Assembly: GCA_002319875.1 (NCBI GenBank)
Contig: DCFS01000167.1
Span: 1 to 7,116, forward strand
DNA length: 7,116 bases
Source: Treponema sp. UBA1798
GTDB lineage: Bacteria > Spirochaetota > Spirochaetia > Treponematales > Treponemataceae
Direction: 5' to 3'
The position numbers and the translations under genes are program-made. Numbering within the stretch: position 1 is the stretch's first letter; each line of letters begins with the position of its first letter. The notes below the pieces were generated by a model. The model was not told where the DNA came from. It was given only the letters and a program-made list of their open reading frames with translations, and did no database searches. Shown one piece after another: positions 1 through 6,210 of this stretch.

Positions 1-144
1 ATAAAACCCGTGTATGCTCGAATGGTTCTGGCTGCAATGGGTAAATTTTTCGAGATTCCTGCGCACCTGGCTGCACGCTATGTTCAGCGCATCTTTTATT
101 TCCGATTCAGATATAAGCGGTTTACCCTTAAAAACAGAAAGCAC
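1..144 (-). CDS. GH88 unsaturated uronyl hydrolase, N-terminal fragment (cut by left edge)
   Basis: Only the first 48 codons are in the window; the frame is open to base 1. The segment IKDALNIA, then QVRRNLEKF, then an N/S-rich stretch ending in GFY matches the start of GH88 enzymes as I remember them (for example the Bacillus enzyme: ALGITARNLKKF, then ...NKY). GH88 enzymes remove the 4,5-unsaturated uronic acid that polysaccharide lyases leave at the non-reducing end, usually in the cytoplasm, and no signal peptide is visible here. The start is GTG at 144: an in-frame TAG (the permease stop) lies 6 nt upstream, no other start codon lies between, and AAGGGG sits 9 nt before it. The gene is the fourth of the operon, 6 nt after the MalG-type permease, so it is probably cotranscribed and translationally coupled. 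The catalytic aspartates and the W-T-x-G-F-W motif lie beyond the edge, so the family call rests on the N-terminus and context. Confidence 0.68.
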   Translation of the reverse strand, partial: MLSVFKGKPLISESEIKDALNIACSQVRRNLEKFTHCSQNHSSIHGFY

Positions 145-150
145 GGCAGC

Positions 151-1005
151 CTACCCCTTTATTCCGGAAGAAGCAATTCCTTCCACAAAGAATTTCTGAA
201 GGGACAAAAATACGACAAGCACCGGAATGAGAACAACGACGCTTGCAGCCATAATCAGGCCATAGTCCGACGAATACTGGGTGATAAACATACGCAGTCC
301 TATCTGTATTGTTTTCAGTTCCGTCCTGGTCAGATAGATCATCGGTCCCAGGAAATCATTCCAGGTTCCGACAAATGCAAAAATGAGCAGGGTGGAAAGG
401 GCCGGTTTTGAAAGAGGCACCATGATTTTTCCCCATATCTGATATTCGTTCATGCCGTCAATACGTGCGGCTTCACAGAGTTCGTCAGGTATGGACTGAT
501 AGAACTGCCTCATGAGAAAGACCCCGAATGCGGAAAAAGCCTGGAGACAGATAATAGCCAGGTGTGTGTTGTTCAGATGAAAACCGCGCATCATGATAAA
601 CTGAGGAACCATGTATACCTGCCACGGCATTGCGATCGTAGAGATATAGCACAGAAAAAATGTATTCTTAAATTTAAAATCGAGTTTTGCGAAAGCATAT
701 GCTGCAAAACTGGAAGTAAGCATCTGCAGAAACGTAACAATAACCGTAAGTTTAGCAGTATTGAAAATAAACAAACCAAGTGGGATAGTCTGCCAGATCT
801 CCCGGTAATTGGACCACCTCGGATTTTTCGGAATCCATTCTATCGGAAATTTAAATACGTCCTTATCCAGTTTCAGCGATGATGAAAGCATCCAGACAAA
901 AGGGATAAGCGTAAGCAATGCGGCAACGACCAGAAAAAAAAACACGAACGTTTTCCACACCGCAGTCCCTGTACGGGAAGATTTTGAAAAATTATATATT
1001 GGCAT
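151..1005 (-). CDS. Sugar ABC transporter permease, MalG/CUT1 type
   Basis: An inner-membrane subunit (284 residues) of a CUT1 carbohydrate importer. About six membrane helices are visible: near residues 20-40, 82-102, 114-137, 148-166, 205-223 and 250-270. The ATPase-contacting EAA loop is clear at about 178-201 (EAARIDGMNEYQIWG followed by a V-P-L-x-x-P end). The C-terminus, EGIASSGIKG, has the small, glycine-rich ending usual for MalG-type permeases, so the TAG stop looks genuine. An ATG at 1020 would add five residues, but no ribosome-binding site precedes it. The ATG at 1005 has GGAG 9 nt upstream, and that GGAG overlaps the 1020 ATG, so 1005 is preferred. The gene overlaps the end of the MalF-type gene by 14 nt in another frame, which implies translational coupling. 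It pairs with that permease, and the sugar specificity would come from the binding protein. Confidence 0.93.
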   Translation of the reverse strand: MPIYNFSKSSRTGTAVWKTFVFFFLVVAALLTLIPFVWMLSSSLKLDKDVFKFPIEWIPKNPRWSNYREIWQTIPLGLFIFNTAKLTVIVTFLQMLTSSFAAYAFAKLDFKFKNTFFLCYISTIAMPWQVYMVPQFIMMRGFHLNNTHLAIICLQAFSAFGVFLMRQFYQSIPDELCEAARIDGMNEYQIWGKIMVPLSKPALSTLLIFAFVGTWNDFLGPMIYLTRTELKTIQIGLRMFITQYSSDYGLIMAASVVVLIPVLVVFLSLQKFFVEGIASSGIKG

Positions 1006-1903
1006 ATCTTTTTTCTCCATGGAACTGGATAAGCGTCACAACAAGTACAAGCAAAAAAAGTACCATAGCTACTGCGCTTGCATATCCAAGATCCCAGTCG
1101 ATAAATGCGGTATTATAAATATGATAAACCAGAACGAGCGTCGCCGTCCCCGGGCCTGCCTGTGTTATCATGTAAATCTGATCATAAACCTTAAAACTCT
1201 GTATCGTCAGCATGACCACGACAAAGAAAGTGGTAGGCCTGAGCTGCGGTACCGTAACGTATCTGAATTGTTGCCATTTACTTGCACCGTCAAGGGTTGC
1301 AGCTTCATACAGCTGAGAACTGATGCCCTGCAGGCCGGCAAGATAGATAATCATATAATAGCCTGTATTTTTCCATACGCTGAACAATATGACGGTAAAC
1401 AGCGCCCAGTGTTTATCCGCAGCCCAACGCGGCAGTTTGTCGTCGGGAACACCGCAAAAAGCAAGAAGCTGATTCACGGGACCTTTATCCGGGTTAAAAA
1501 GCATATTCCAGACAACCGCTACGGCTACCAGAGATGCTACGTAAGGAAAAAAGTTCACGGTACGGAAAAAATTCCGTCCGAATATTTTCTGATTAAGCAG
1601 AACTGCCAGAAAAAGAGAACTGATGACGGTAAAAGGGACTACTGCCGCACAGTATATAAGGGTATTTTTTAATGCGACCAGAAACAGGTTATCCGTTATA
1701 AGGTCTTTGAAATTTTTCATTCCGATAAAAGTGATCGGACCTGAACCGTTCCACTTCGTAAACGCAAGATATACTGCAAATATGATCGGTCCAAGCGTAA
1801 AAACGGCAAAACCGAGAAAATTCGGCAGAATAAAACTGTAAGCGACAATGTTTTCTCTGATTTTGCGCCGCTTTGATGATCCTACGGACATTTCCGCTGT
1901 CAT
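992..1903 (-). CDS. Sugar ABC transporter permease, MalF/CUT1 type
   Basis: The first permease (303 residues) of the CUT1 importer. A basic N-terminus (SSKRRKIREN) is followed by about six membrane helices, near residues 20-48, 76-105, 115-134, 165-189, 225-245 and 272-294. The EAA loop is at about 200-222 (YEAATLDGASKWQQF, then VPQLRP). The large periplasmic P2 loop of E. coli MalF is absent, as in most permeases of this subfamily. The frame is open up to 1999, but the start is placed at 1903 because AGGAGG lies 5 nt before that ATG, and the longer version would translate through the hairpin at 1925-1956. The gene lies 139 nt downstream of the binding-protein gene and overlaps the MalG-type gene by 14 nt. 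No ATPase gene is present; importers of this kind commonly share one encoded elsewhere (MsmX/MalK type), which is an inference here. Confidence 0.93.
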   Translation of the reverse strand: MTAEMSVGSSKRRKIRENIVAYSFILPNFLGFAVFTLGPIIFAVYLAFTKWNGSGPITFIGMKNFKDLITDNLFLVALKNTLIYCAAVVPFTVISSLFLAVLLNQKIFGRNFFRTVNFFPYVASLVAVAVVWNMLFNPDKGPVNQLLAFCGVPDDKLPRWAADKHWALFTVILFSVWKNTGYYMIIYLAGLQGISSQLYEAATLDGASKWQQFRYVTVPQLRPTTFFVVVMLTIQSFKVYDQIYMITQAGPGTATLVLVYHIYNTAFIDWDLGYASAVAMVLFLLVLVVTLIQFHGEKRYANI

Positions 1904-1908
1904 GGCTG

Positions 1909-1914
1909 CCTCCT
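1909..1914 (-). promoter_or_regulatory. Ribosome-binding site fixing the MalF-type start
   Basis: AGGAGG on the minus strand lies 5 nt before the ATG at 1903 and decides against the upstream in-frame ATG at 1999. It sits in an 11-nt string, TTTACAGGAGG, that also occurs in front of the binding-protein gene (3335-3345). It follows directly after the T-run of the hairpin, so leader structure could affect access to it. Confidence 0.85.
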
Positions 1915-1916
1915 GT

Positions 1917-1956
1917 AAAAAATCTGCCGGCCTGATCACTCCGGATCCGGCCGGCA
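1917..1956 (-). terminator. Intra-operon hairpin plus T-run (probable attenuator)
   Basis: Read on the minus strand, arms TGCCGGCC (1956-1949) and GGCCGGCA (1932-1925) pair perfectly over 8 bp. Inside them GATC/GATC can pair as well, across one mismatch, leaving a 6-nt loop. Three bases after the outer stem comes a run of six T (1922-1917). This has the form of an intrinsic terminator, placed after the binding-protein gene and just before the ribosome-binding site of the MalF-type gene. It would let some transcripts end there, giving more binding protein than permease, or stabilise the 3' end of the upstream message. Such leaky terminators after binding-protein genes are well known in sugar ABC operons. 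Its strength here is inferred. Confidence 0.72.
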
Positions 1957-2042
1957 TTCTGTTCGCTGATAAAATCGCGATAACTTGAACCGCTTTCAAA
2001 AGTCTGTTACTTTCGAAAACGCCTCACTTAATCAGTATTTCC

Positions 2043-3326
2043 TTAGTTCTTGGTCAGAATATCAGAAACATCCTTGTTCATCTGCGCTATGCCATCGTCG
2101 AGAGAACAGTTCAGCGTCATAATATTATCATGTGAACGGTTCAAGGCGGCATCTATCTGAGGAGCTTTACCACTGTATGCAATTTCAAGGTAGATTTTTG
2201 AACTTTTCAACGCTTCACGGCTGTTGGCATCCTGCGGGAACCCTTTCATACCGGCAAGAATCCCGGCCATTTTGTCATTCAGTATTCCCGGGTAATTACC
2301 GGTTTTAGCAAGAATTTCTGCACCTTTTTCACCGGTAAGGAATGTTACAAACTCAGCAGCTTCCTTCGAGTGCTTGGATGCTGTACTGATACCCATACCG
2401 GTAAGTGTTCCGACTGTCGTTCCGGCTTTGACACCCTGAGCATGGGGCAGTCTTACGATACCCCAGTTCTTTACTTCGGTCTTCCCCTGAGCGATCTGAT
2501 TTGAAAGCGTGGAAATAAACCATGACCCCATTTCCATCATTGCAACAGAGTTATTATAAAAGACACCGGAATAATGAGTACTCGTTGTCTTGAGCTGCGC
2601 ATAATCCATGCAGATACCGTCTTTCTGCTCATCAAGAACTCTCTGGTAATACGGCTTCATAAAATCATAGGGCGGTGCAACCACAGTATGTTTTCCGTCG
2701 AGAATCGCTTTGCACTGGACGATGCTGCGCCATGTATGATAGTGAACCCCATACACTTTCGCGGAACCGGAACCTGACGTCATCTTGCGTGCAAGAGCGT
2801 CGTACTGATCCCATGTCATATCATTCGCCGGATATGCGACACCGGCTTTATCGAACAAGTCCTTATTATAATAAACAATACGGAAATCGCTTCTGAACGG
2901 CAGTTCATACAGTTTACCGTCAACGGTCATCTGCTCTGCAGCACCGCTATACGCTCCAATATCTATTTTGTTTGTTTTTATGATATCATTGAGTGAAAGC
3001 AGCTGTCCTGCTTTCACAAGCGTTGCATATCCCGGAATGTCTTTGATAGTAACGACATCGATCGACGAATCTCCGCCGGTAAGCTGGGTGCTCAGCATCG
3101 TCTGATAATCGGTAGATCCTAAATCAAGCGGTTCAACTTTGATATCAGGATGTTCTGCCTGAAAGGCGTCTATAAGCGGCTTGTAATATACGGTCTGGGC
3201 ATAATCCCAGAGAGCCCATTTCAAAGTGACCGGACCTTTCGATGCCGGAGCTTCCGTCTGTCCGTTTCCGAAAACCATCACGGCGGAAAGCGCAAGCGCC
3301 AGAGCAGCGCAAACTGTTTTTTTCAT
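2043..3326 (-). CDS. Extracellular sugar-binding protein of ABC transporter (SBP family 1)
   Basis: A 427-residue periplasmic binding protein that would capture the sugar and deliver it to the two permeases downstream. The N-terminus is MKKTVCAALALALSAVMVFG, a secretion signal with probable signal peptidase I cleavage near residue 20; the mature part begins NGQTEAPAS. There is no lipobox cysteine at the end of the hydrophobic stretch (the only early Cys is residue 6). Family marks include TLKWALWDY at 35-42, YYNKDLFDKAG at 152-162, MTWDQYDALARKM at 170-182, VAMMEMGSWF at 261-270 and the KEAAEFVTFLTG segment at 321-332. The start is the ATG at 3326 with AGGAGG 8 nt upstream; a longer open frame reaches 3509 but would read through the AT-rich promoter region. 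This is the first gene of the operon. The ligand cannot be read from sequence; the neighbouring GH88 and GH2 enzymes suggest a uronic-acid-containing oligosaccharide. Confidence 0.93.
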   Translation of the reverse strand: MKKTVCAALALALSAVMVFGNGQTEAPASKGPVTLKWALWDYAQTVYYKPLIDAFQAEHPDIKVEPLDLGSTDYQTMLSTQLTGGDSSIDVVTIKDIPGYATLVKAGQLLSLNDIIKTNKIDIGAYSGAAEQMTVDGKLYELPFRSDFRIVYYNKDLFDKAGVAYPANDMTWDQYDALARKMTSGSGSAKVYGVHYHTWRSIVQCKAILDGKHTVVAPPYDFMKPYYQRVLDEQKDGICMDYAQLKTTSTHYSGVFYNNSVAMMEMGSWFISTLSNQIAQGKTEVKNWGIVRLPHAQGVKAGTTVGTLTGMGISTASKHSKEAAEFVTFLTGEKGAEILAKTGNYPGILNDKMAGILAGMKGFPQDANSREALKSSKIYLEIAYSGKAPQIDAALNRSHDNIMTLNCSLDDGIAQMNKDVSDILTKN

Positions 3327-3334
3327 AAAATAAT

Positions 3335-3340
3335 CCTCCT
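3335..3340 (-). promoter_or_regulatory. Ribosome-binding site fixing the binding-protein start
   Basis: AGGAGG on the minus strand, 8 nt before the ATG at 3326. It places the start immediately before the signal peptide and excludes the 61-codon extension to 3509. Confidence 0.88.
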
Positions 3341-3374
3341 GTAAAGTTTCTGATGAAAAGTATGTTTCCACAGC

Positions 3375-3380
3375 CTTATA
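3375..3380 (-). promoter_or_regulatory. Candidate -10 box of the transport operon
   Basis: TATAAG on the minus strand (5 of 6 to TATAAT) lies about 49 nt upstream of the binding-protein ATG, which predicts a leader of roughly 40 nt. The matching -35 region is poor (TCTTTT at a 17-nt spacing) and is overlapped by the tandem repeats at 3390-3413, as expected of a promoter that needs an activator. This is a pattern match only. Confidence 0.4.
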
Positions 3381-3389
3381 GTAAAACCT

Positions 3390-3413
3390 GAACATACAAA
3401 AGAACATACAAAA
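3390..3413 (-). repeat. Perfect tandem 12-bp repeat, putative operator
   Basis: Two identical copies of TTTTGTATGTTC (minus strand) stand head to tail with no gap, at 3413-3402 and 3401-3390. On the plus strand the unit reads GAACATACAAAA. The core AACATAC also occurs in inverted orientation at 3360-3366 (plus GTATGTT), between the candidate -10 box and the start codon. The tandem copies would cover about -20 to -45 of the operon promoter. Direct repeats at such a position are typical of AraC-type or response-regulator activators. No regulator gene is in the window, so which protein binds is unknown. Confidence 0.55.
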
Positions 3414-3480
3414 ATCTGCAAAAAAATATTCAATTTTTATTTCAATGAAAAAACGAAAAAAATTAAATATCTCATCAGTA

Positions 3481-3503
3481 TATATTGTATGGACAGAGTC
3501 TGT
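3481..3503 (+). promoter_or_regulatory. Weak candidate -10 box and palindrome before the GH2 gene
   Basis: TATATT at 3481-3486 could be the -10 box for the plus-strand GH2 gene, about 40 nt before its ATG, but no convincing -35 box stands at the proper distance. Directly downstream, ACAGAGTCTGT (3493-3503) is an 11-bp perfect dyad that would fall at about +1 to +11, a common repressor position. Both are short matches in AT-rich DNA and may be chance. Confidence 0.25.
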
Positions 3504-3526
3504 TTTCACCGCTAGGCTGAGTAATT

Positions 3527-5347
3527 ATGGAACACTCTGTACAGAATTTTGTCGATGATATTCATAACGACGATTACTACCGGAATTATCTTGAACCGGA
3601 ATATACCGCCGCTTCAATGATATGTGATGCAGGCAGGGAAACGGAAAAACTCGACGGTCTGTGGAATTTTTCTCCGGACCAGTATGATTACTGCCTGCGC
3701 GGTAAATGGTATGAAGAACAACACTTTGATGATAAAGGCCTTTCCCTTCCTGCTGACTATGATTTTGAAGACTGGGAAAAAATCAAAGTCCCGGGTGTAT
3801 GGAACACGCAGAAAAAAGAATATTTTTATTATGAAGGTCCCGGCATCTATACGCGGACCTTCCAGTACAGAAACCACGGCGAAAAAAAAGTAATCCTGAA
3901 ATGCGGGGCCGTGTATTACAGCGCGAAAGTGTTTCTGAACAGACAGTTCGTCGGCTTTCATAAAGGCGGTTCAACTCCGTTTTATATAGATATAACAAAG
4001 TATCTCTGCCCTGAAAACAGAATCATAATCATCGCGGACAACACGCGTCGGCACACACAACTGCCATCGGTGAATACTGACTGGTTCAATTATGGTGGAA
4101 TTACAAGATCTGTAGAACTTATAAGGCTGCCGGAACTGTACATAAAGGATTTTTCAATTTCCCTTGTTAAGGGAACTGCGGATAAGGTTGCCGGGTATAT
4201 AACAGCGGATTCTGCCGGATCGTCCACAGTAAAACAGGAATCTGCTACAGCACATATTATAGTCAAGGAACTCGGCATCTGCCTTGAAGTTTCGCTGACA
4301 GGGGAATCAGACGGACTTCTGCATGGAAATTTTTCATTCAAGGCACCGTTAATCCTGTGGAGTCCTGATACGCCCAAACTGTATGCTGTTGATGTTTCTG
4401 CCGGTACCGATCATATCTGCGAGAATATCGGTTTCAGGAGTATTGAAGTCCGCGGACAGCATATATACCTGAACGGGAAAGCCCTGTATCTCAACGGAGT
4501 AAGTGCACACGAAGAAAGCGCTGAAAACGGGAAAGCGGTTACGGAAGAAGAGATAACTGAAAACTTCCGGATTGCAAAAGAAATGGGATGTAATTTCATG
4601 AGACTTGCACACTATCCCCACAGCGAAAACGCAGCACGGATAGCAGACCGTATGGGAATACTGCTCTGGGAAGAAATTCCTGTCTACTGGCTCATAGCCT
4701 TTGAAAATCAGGAAACATACTCTGATGCTGAAAACCAGCTTACGGAACTTATCCGGCGCGACAAAAACCGTGCAAGCGTTATAATCTGGTCGGTAGGAAA
4801 TGAAAACCCGGATACGGACGCACGGCTGTCATTTATGAGCAGGCTTGCACAGCTTGCCAAAAAGCTTGACCCGGACAGGCTCATCTCCGCAGCCTGCCTT
4901 GTGGATACCGTACACCTTAAAATAGCAGACCGGCTTGAACAGTACCTCGATGTCATAGGACTCAATGAGTATTATGGCTGGTATAACCCTGATTTTGAAA
5001 AACTTCCCCTGCTTATGAACAACTCAAACCCGGCAAAGCCTGTCATAATCAGCGAGTTCGGAGCTGACGCCATGAGCGGGACATACGGAACGACGGATGA
5101 AAAAGGGACTGAAAATTGTCAGGAATACATTTACAAACGGCAGACAGAACTTTTCAGCCGTATACCGTATATTCAGGGTACAACTCCCTGGATATTATTC
5201 GACTTCCGCACTCCCCGCCGGATGAGCAGATACCAGCATGGGCGCAATACGAAAGGCCTGCTGTCTGCAGACAAAAAACACAGGAAACTGGCTTTCTATG
5301 TAATGCAGGAGTTCTACCGTAAACGCGGTACCACTCCTGAGCTATAG
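3527..5347 (+). CDS. GH2 glycoside hydrolase, beta-glucuronidase-like
   Basis: A 606-residue GH2 enzyme, close in length to E. coli UidA (603), without a signal peptide and therefore probably cytoplasmic. Domain order is a jelly-roll domain (about 38-200, with GIYTRTF at 106-112 and DWFNYGGITRS at 185-195), an immunoglobulin-like domain (about 201-308) and a TIM barrel (about 309-600). Active-site landmarks are RLAHYPHS at 359-366, acid/base E426 in WSVGNENP, LNEYYGWY at 479-486, nucleophile E510 in IISEFGAD, and N574-T-K576 in GRNTKG. The last is the N-x-K motif that holds the uronate carboxylate in glucuronidases. The segment after EEIPVYW is short, like the 'no-loop' class of gut enzymes. 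It likely cleaves a non-reducing-end beta-glucuronide (or galacturonide) from an imported oligosaccharide. The ATG at 3527 is the first after an in-frame TGA and has only a weak AGG/GAG ribosome site. It is divergent from the transport operon. Confidence 0.88.
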   Translation: MEHSVQNFVDDIHNDDYYRNYLEPEYTAASMICDAGRETEKLDGLWNFSPDQYDYCLRGKWYEEQHFDDKGLSLPADYDFEDWEKIKVPGVWNTQKKEYFYYEGPGIYTRTFQYRNHGEKKVILKCGAVYYSAKVFLNRQFVGFHKGGSTPFYIDITKYLCPENRIIIIADNTRRHTQLPSVNTDWFNYGGITRSVELIRLPELYIKDFSISLVKGTADKVAGYITADSAGSSTVKQESATAHIIVKELGICLEVSLTGESDGLLHGNFSFKAPLILWSPDTPKLYAVDVSAGTDHICENIGFRSIEVRGQHIYLNGKALYLNGVSAHEESAENGKAVTEEEITENFRIAKEMGCNFMRLAHYPHSENAARIADRMGILLWEEIPVYWLIAFENQETYSDAENQLTELIRRDKNRASVIIWSVGNENPDTDARLSFMSRLAQLAKKLDPDRLISAACLVDTVHLKIADRLEQYLDVIGLNEYYGWYNPDFEKLPLLMNNSNPAKPVIISEFGADAMSGTYGTTDEKGTENCQEYIYKRQTELFSRIPYIQGTTPWILFDFRTPRRMSRYQHGRNTKGLLSADKKHRKLAFYVMQEFYRKRGTTPEL

Positions 5348-5354
5348 ATTCTTC

Positions 5355-5391
5355 AGGCGTATCCGGAACATGTTCCGGATACGCCTTTTTT
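5355..5391 (+). terminator. Intrinsic terminator on a 30-bp perfect palindrome
   Basis: Bases 5356-5385 form a perfect palindrome with arms GGCGTATCCGGAA and TTCCGGATACGCC around a CATG centre, followed at once by six T (5386-5391). It begins 8 nt after the GH2 stop codon and is a strong rho-independent terminator for that gene. On the minus strand the same hairpin follows the stop of the converging gene by 11 nt but lacks a T-run (the next bases are TGAAGAATC). It would stop transcription in that direction only weakly, though it may protect the 3' end. Confidence 0.92.
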
Positions 5392-5396
5392 GTGTA

Positions 5397-6191
5397 TTAC
5401 TCAGCTTCCTTCCCGAACACTTCAATCTGTGTCAGTGCGGGGAAAGGTGACGGATCATCTTTGTCCTGTACCAGCTTTCCCAGCTTCAGTCCGCTGATAA
5501 TTTTTACAGGGAATGTCCAGACATGAGGTTCTTCACTTTTCTCCATGTAAAGCTTTAGCACAGACCCATCCGAAAAGCAGGCTTCCGCCTGCGTCCAGTA
5601 ATTGTCATGGGGAAAATCCGAGCGGGTTACAAGGACGAGTTTATCAACCGTAACCATCCGCCCGAAGTCAAGTGTCAGTTCTGCAGAAGGGTCTTTGTTG
5701 ATACCCCACGATTCATACGGCCAGTTTCCATGTTTCCGGTTTTCCGTATTTCCGTCTATGGCATTACGCGCTGCGAATACAGACTCTCCGCGTGTTTCAA
5801 TATTTGCCGAAACATGGGGAAAACAGGCTGTGTTTGAAGCTGTATCATGACTGTTGCATGCCAGATTCCGGTACAAAGCGCATTCTTCAGCTGTTGCCAG
5901 ACGGGCTCGGAGCAGATGTACGGGACCGGCAAAAGTTTTGGGATTATACGAAAACCGCTTCTCACCAAACGGGATTTTATACACAAATTCGGTTTGTTTC
6001 ATATACACCAGCGCCGGCTCAAGCACATCATCCAGCTGAATCAGGAGAAATGAATTTTCAGGCGATTCCAGTGCGATTATATCACCTTCGTTATATTCTG
6101 CTGAATAAACAAGATTAACGCTGCCATTACCCTTTTCACAGGCAAGTATACCGCCGCCTGCATTACATATCTTTATACCAATCCGGTTCAT
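5397..6191 (-). CDS. Non-secreted protein with discoidin (F5/8 type C)-like C-terminal domain, function unknown
   Basis: A 264-residue protein of no assigned function. The first 90 residues look beta-rich (repeated LVYS, DIIALES, FLLIQLDD, EFVYKIPF). From about 120 to 262 it resembles a galactose-binding, F5/8 type C fold: SANIETRGESVFAARNAIDG (128-147), NWPYESWGI (156-164), LTLDFGRMVTVDKLVLVTR (172-190), DNYWTQAEACFSDGS (196-210) and a closing TQIEVFG (254-260). I recall similar proteins, annotated only as carbohydrate-binding, in gut bacteria. No signal peptide or membrane segment is visible, so it should act in the cytoplasm, which is unusual for this fold. The ATG at 6191 is the only start codon after an in-frame TAG and lacks a nearby ribosome site; a good GAAAGG site lies 25 nt upstream in front of an out-of-frame ATG. 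It converges on the GH2 gene. Sugar binding is inference. Confidence 0.72.
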   Translation of the reverse strand: MNRIGIKICNAGGGILACEKGNGSVNLVYSAEYNEGDIIALESPENSFLLIQLDDVLEPALVYMKQTEFVYKIPFGEKRFSYNPKTFAGPVHLLRARLATAEECALYRNLACNSHDTASNTACFPHVSANIETRGESVFAARNAIDGNTENRKHGNWPYESWGINKDPSAELTLDFGRMVTVDKLVLVTRSDFPHDNYWTQAEACFSDGSVLKLYMEKSEEPHVWTFPVKIISGLKLGKLVQDKDDPSPFPALTQIEVFGKEAE

Positions 6192-6210
6192 GTCTGGAAT
6201 TGTAACACAT
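6163..6210 (-). other. Short upstream frame overlapping the start of the discoidin-like gene
   Basis: ATG at 6210 has GAAAGG (6222-6217) at 6 nt spacing, clearly better than the main gene's own ATG at 6191. It opens a 15-codon frame, MCYNSRHEPDWYKDM, ending in TAA at 6163, which overlaps the main gene by 29 nt in another frame. It could be a leader peptide that controls the main gene through coupling, the remnant of the true N-terminus after a frameshift, or chance. Whether it is translated is not known. Confidence 0.35.

Noticed and set aside
809..1672. A 287-codon open frame on the plus strand across the two permease genes.
   Set aside because: It lies antisense to two permeases with clear EAA loops and membrane helices. 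Its own product is basic, compositionally odd and resembles nothing, so it is a by-product of codon use on the other strand.
1904..1999. A 32-residue N-terminal extension of the MalF-type permease.
   Set aside because: The extension encodes the terminator-like hairpin and the ribosome-binding site itself; the start at 1903 is well supported.
1957..2042. A possible small gene or RNA between the binding-protein stop and the hairpin.
   Set aside because: No start codon with a ribosome site and no stable structure was seen apart from an 8-bp TTTCGAAA palindrome; it reads as plain spacer.
3390..3413. The tandem 12-bp repeat as the start of a CRISPR array or other repeat cluster.
   Set aside because: There are only two copies, with no spacer between them and none nearby in the same orientation. 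Their position at a promoter suits an operator.
3327..3509. A 61-residue N-terminal extension of the sugar-binding protein.
   Set aside because: It would place an AT-derived, Phe-rich stretch in front of a normal signal peptide and read through the promoter region. The ATG at 3326 has AGGAGG at the correct distance.
5602..6118. Several overlapping plus-strand open frames of 60-108 codons.
   Set aside because: All lie antisense to the discoidin-like gene, have no ribosome-binding sites or recognisable motifs, and overlap one another in different frames.
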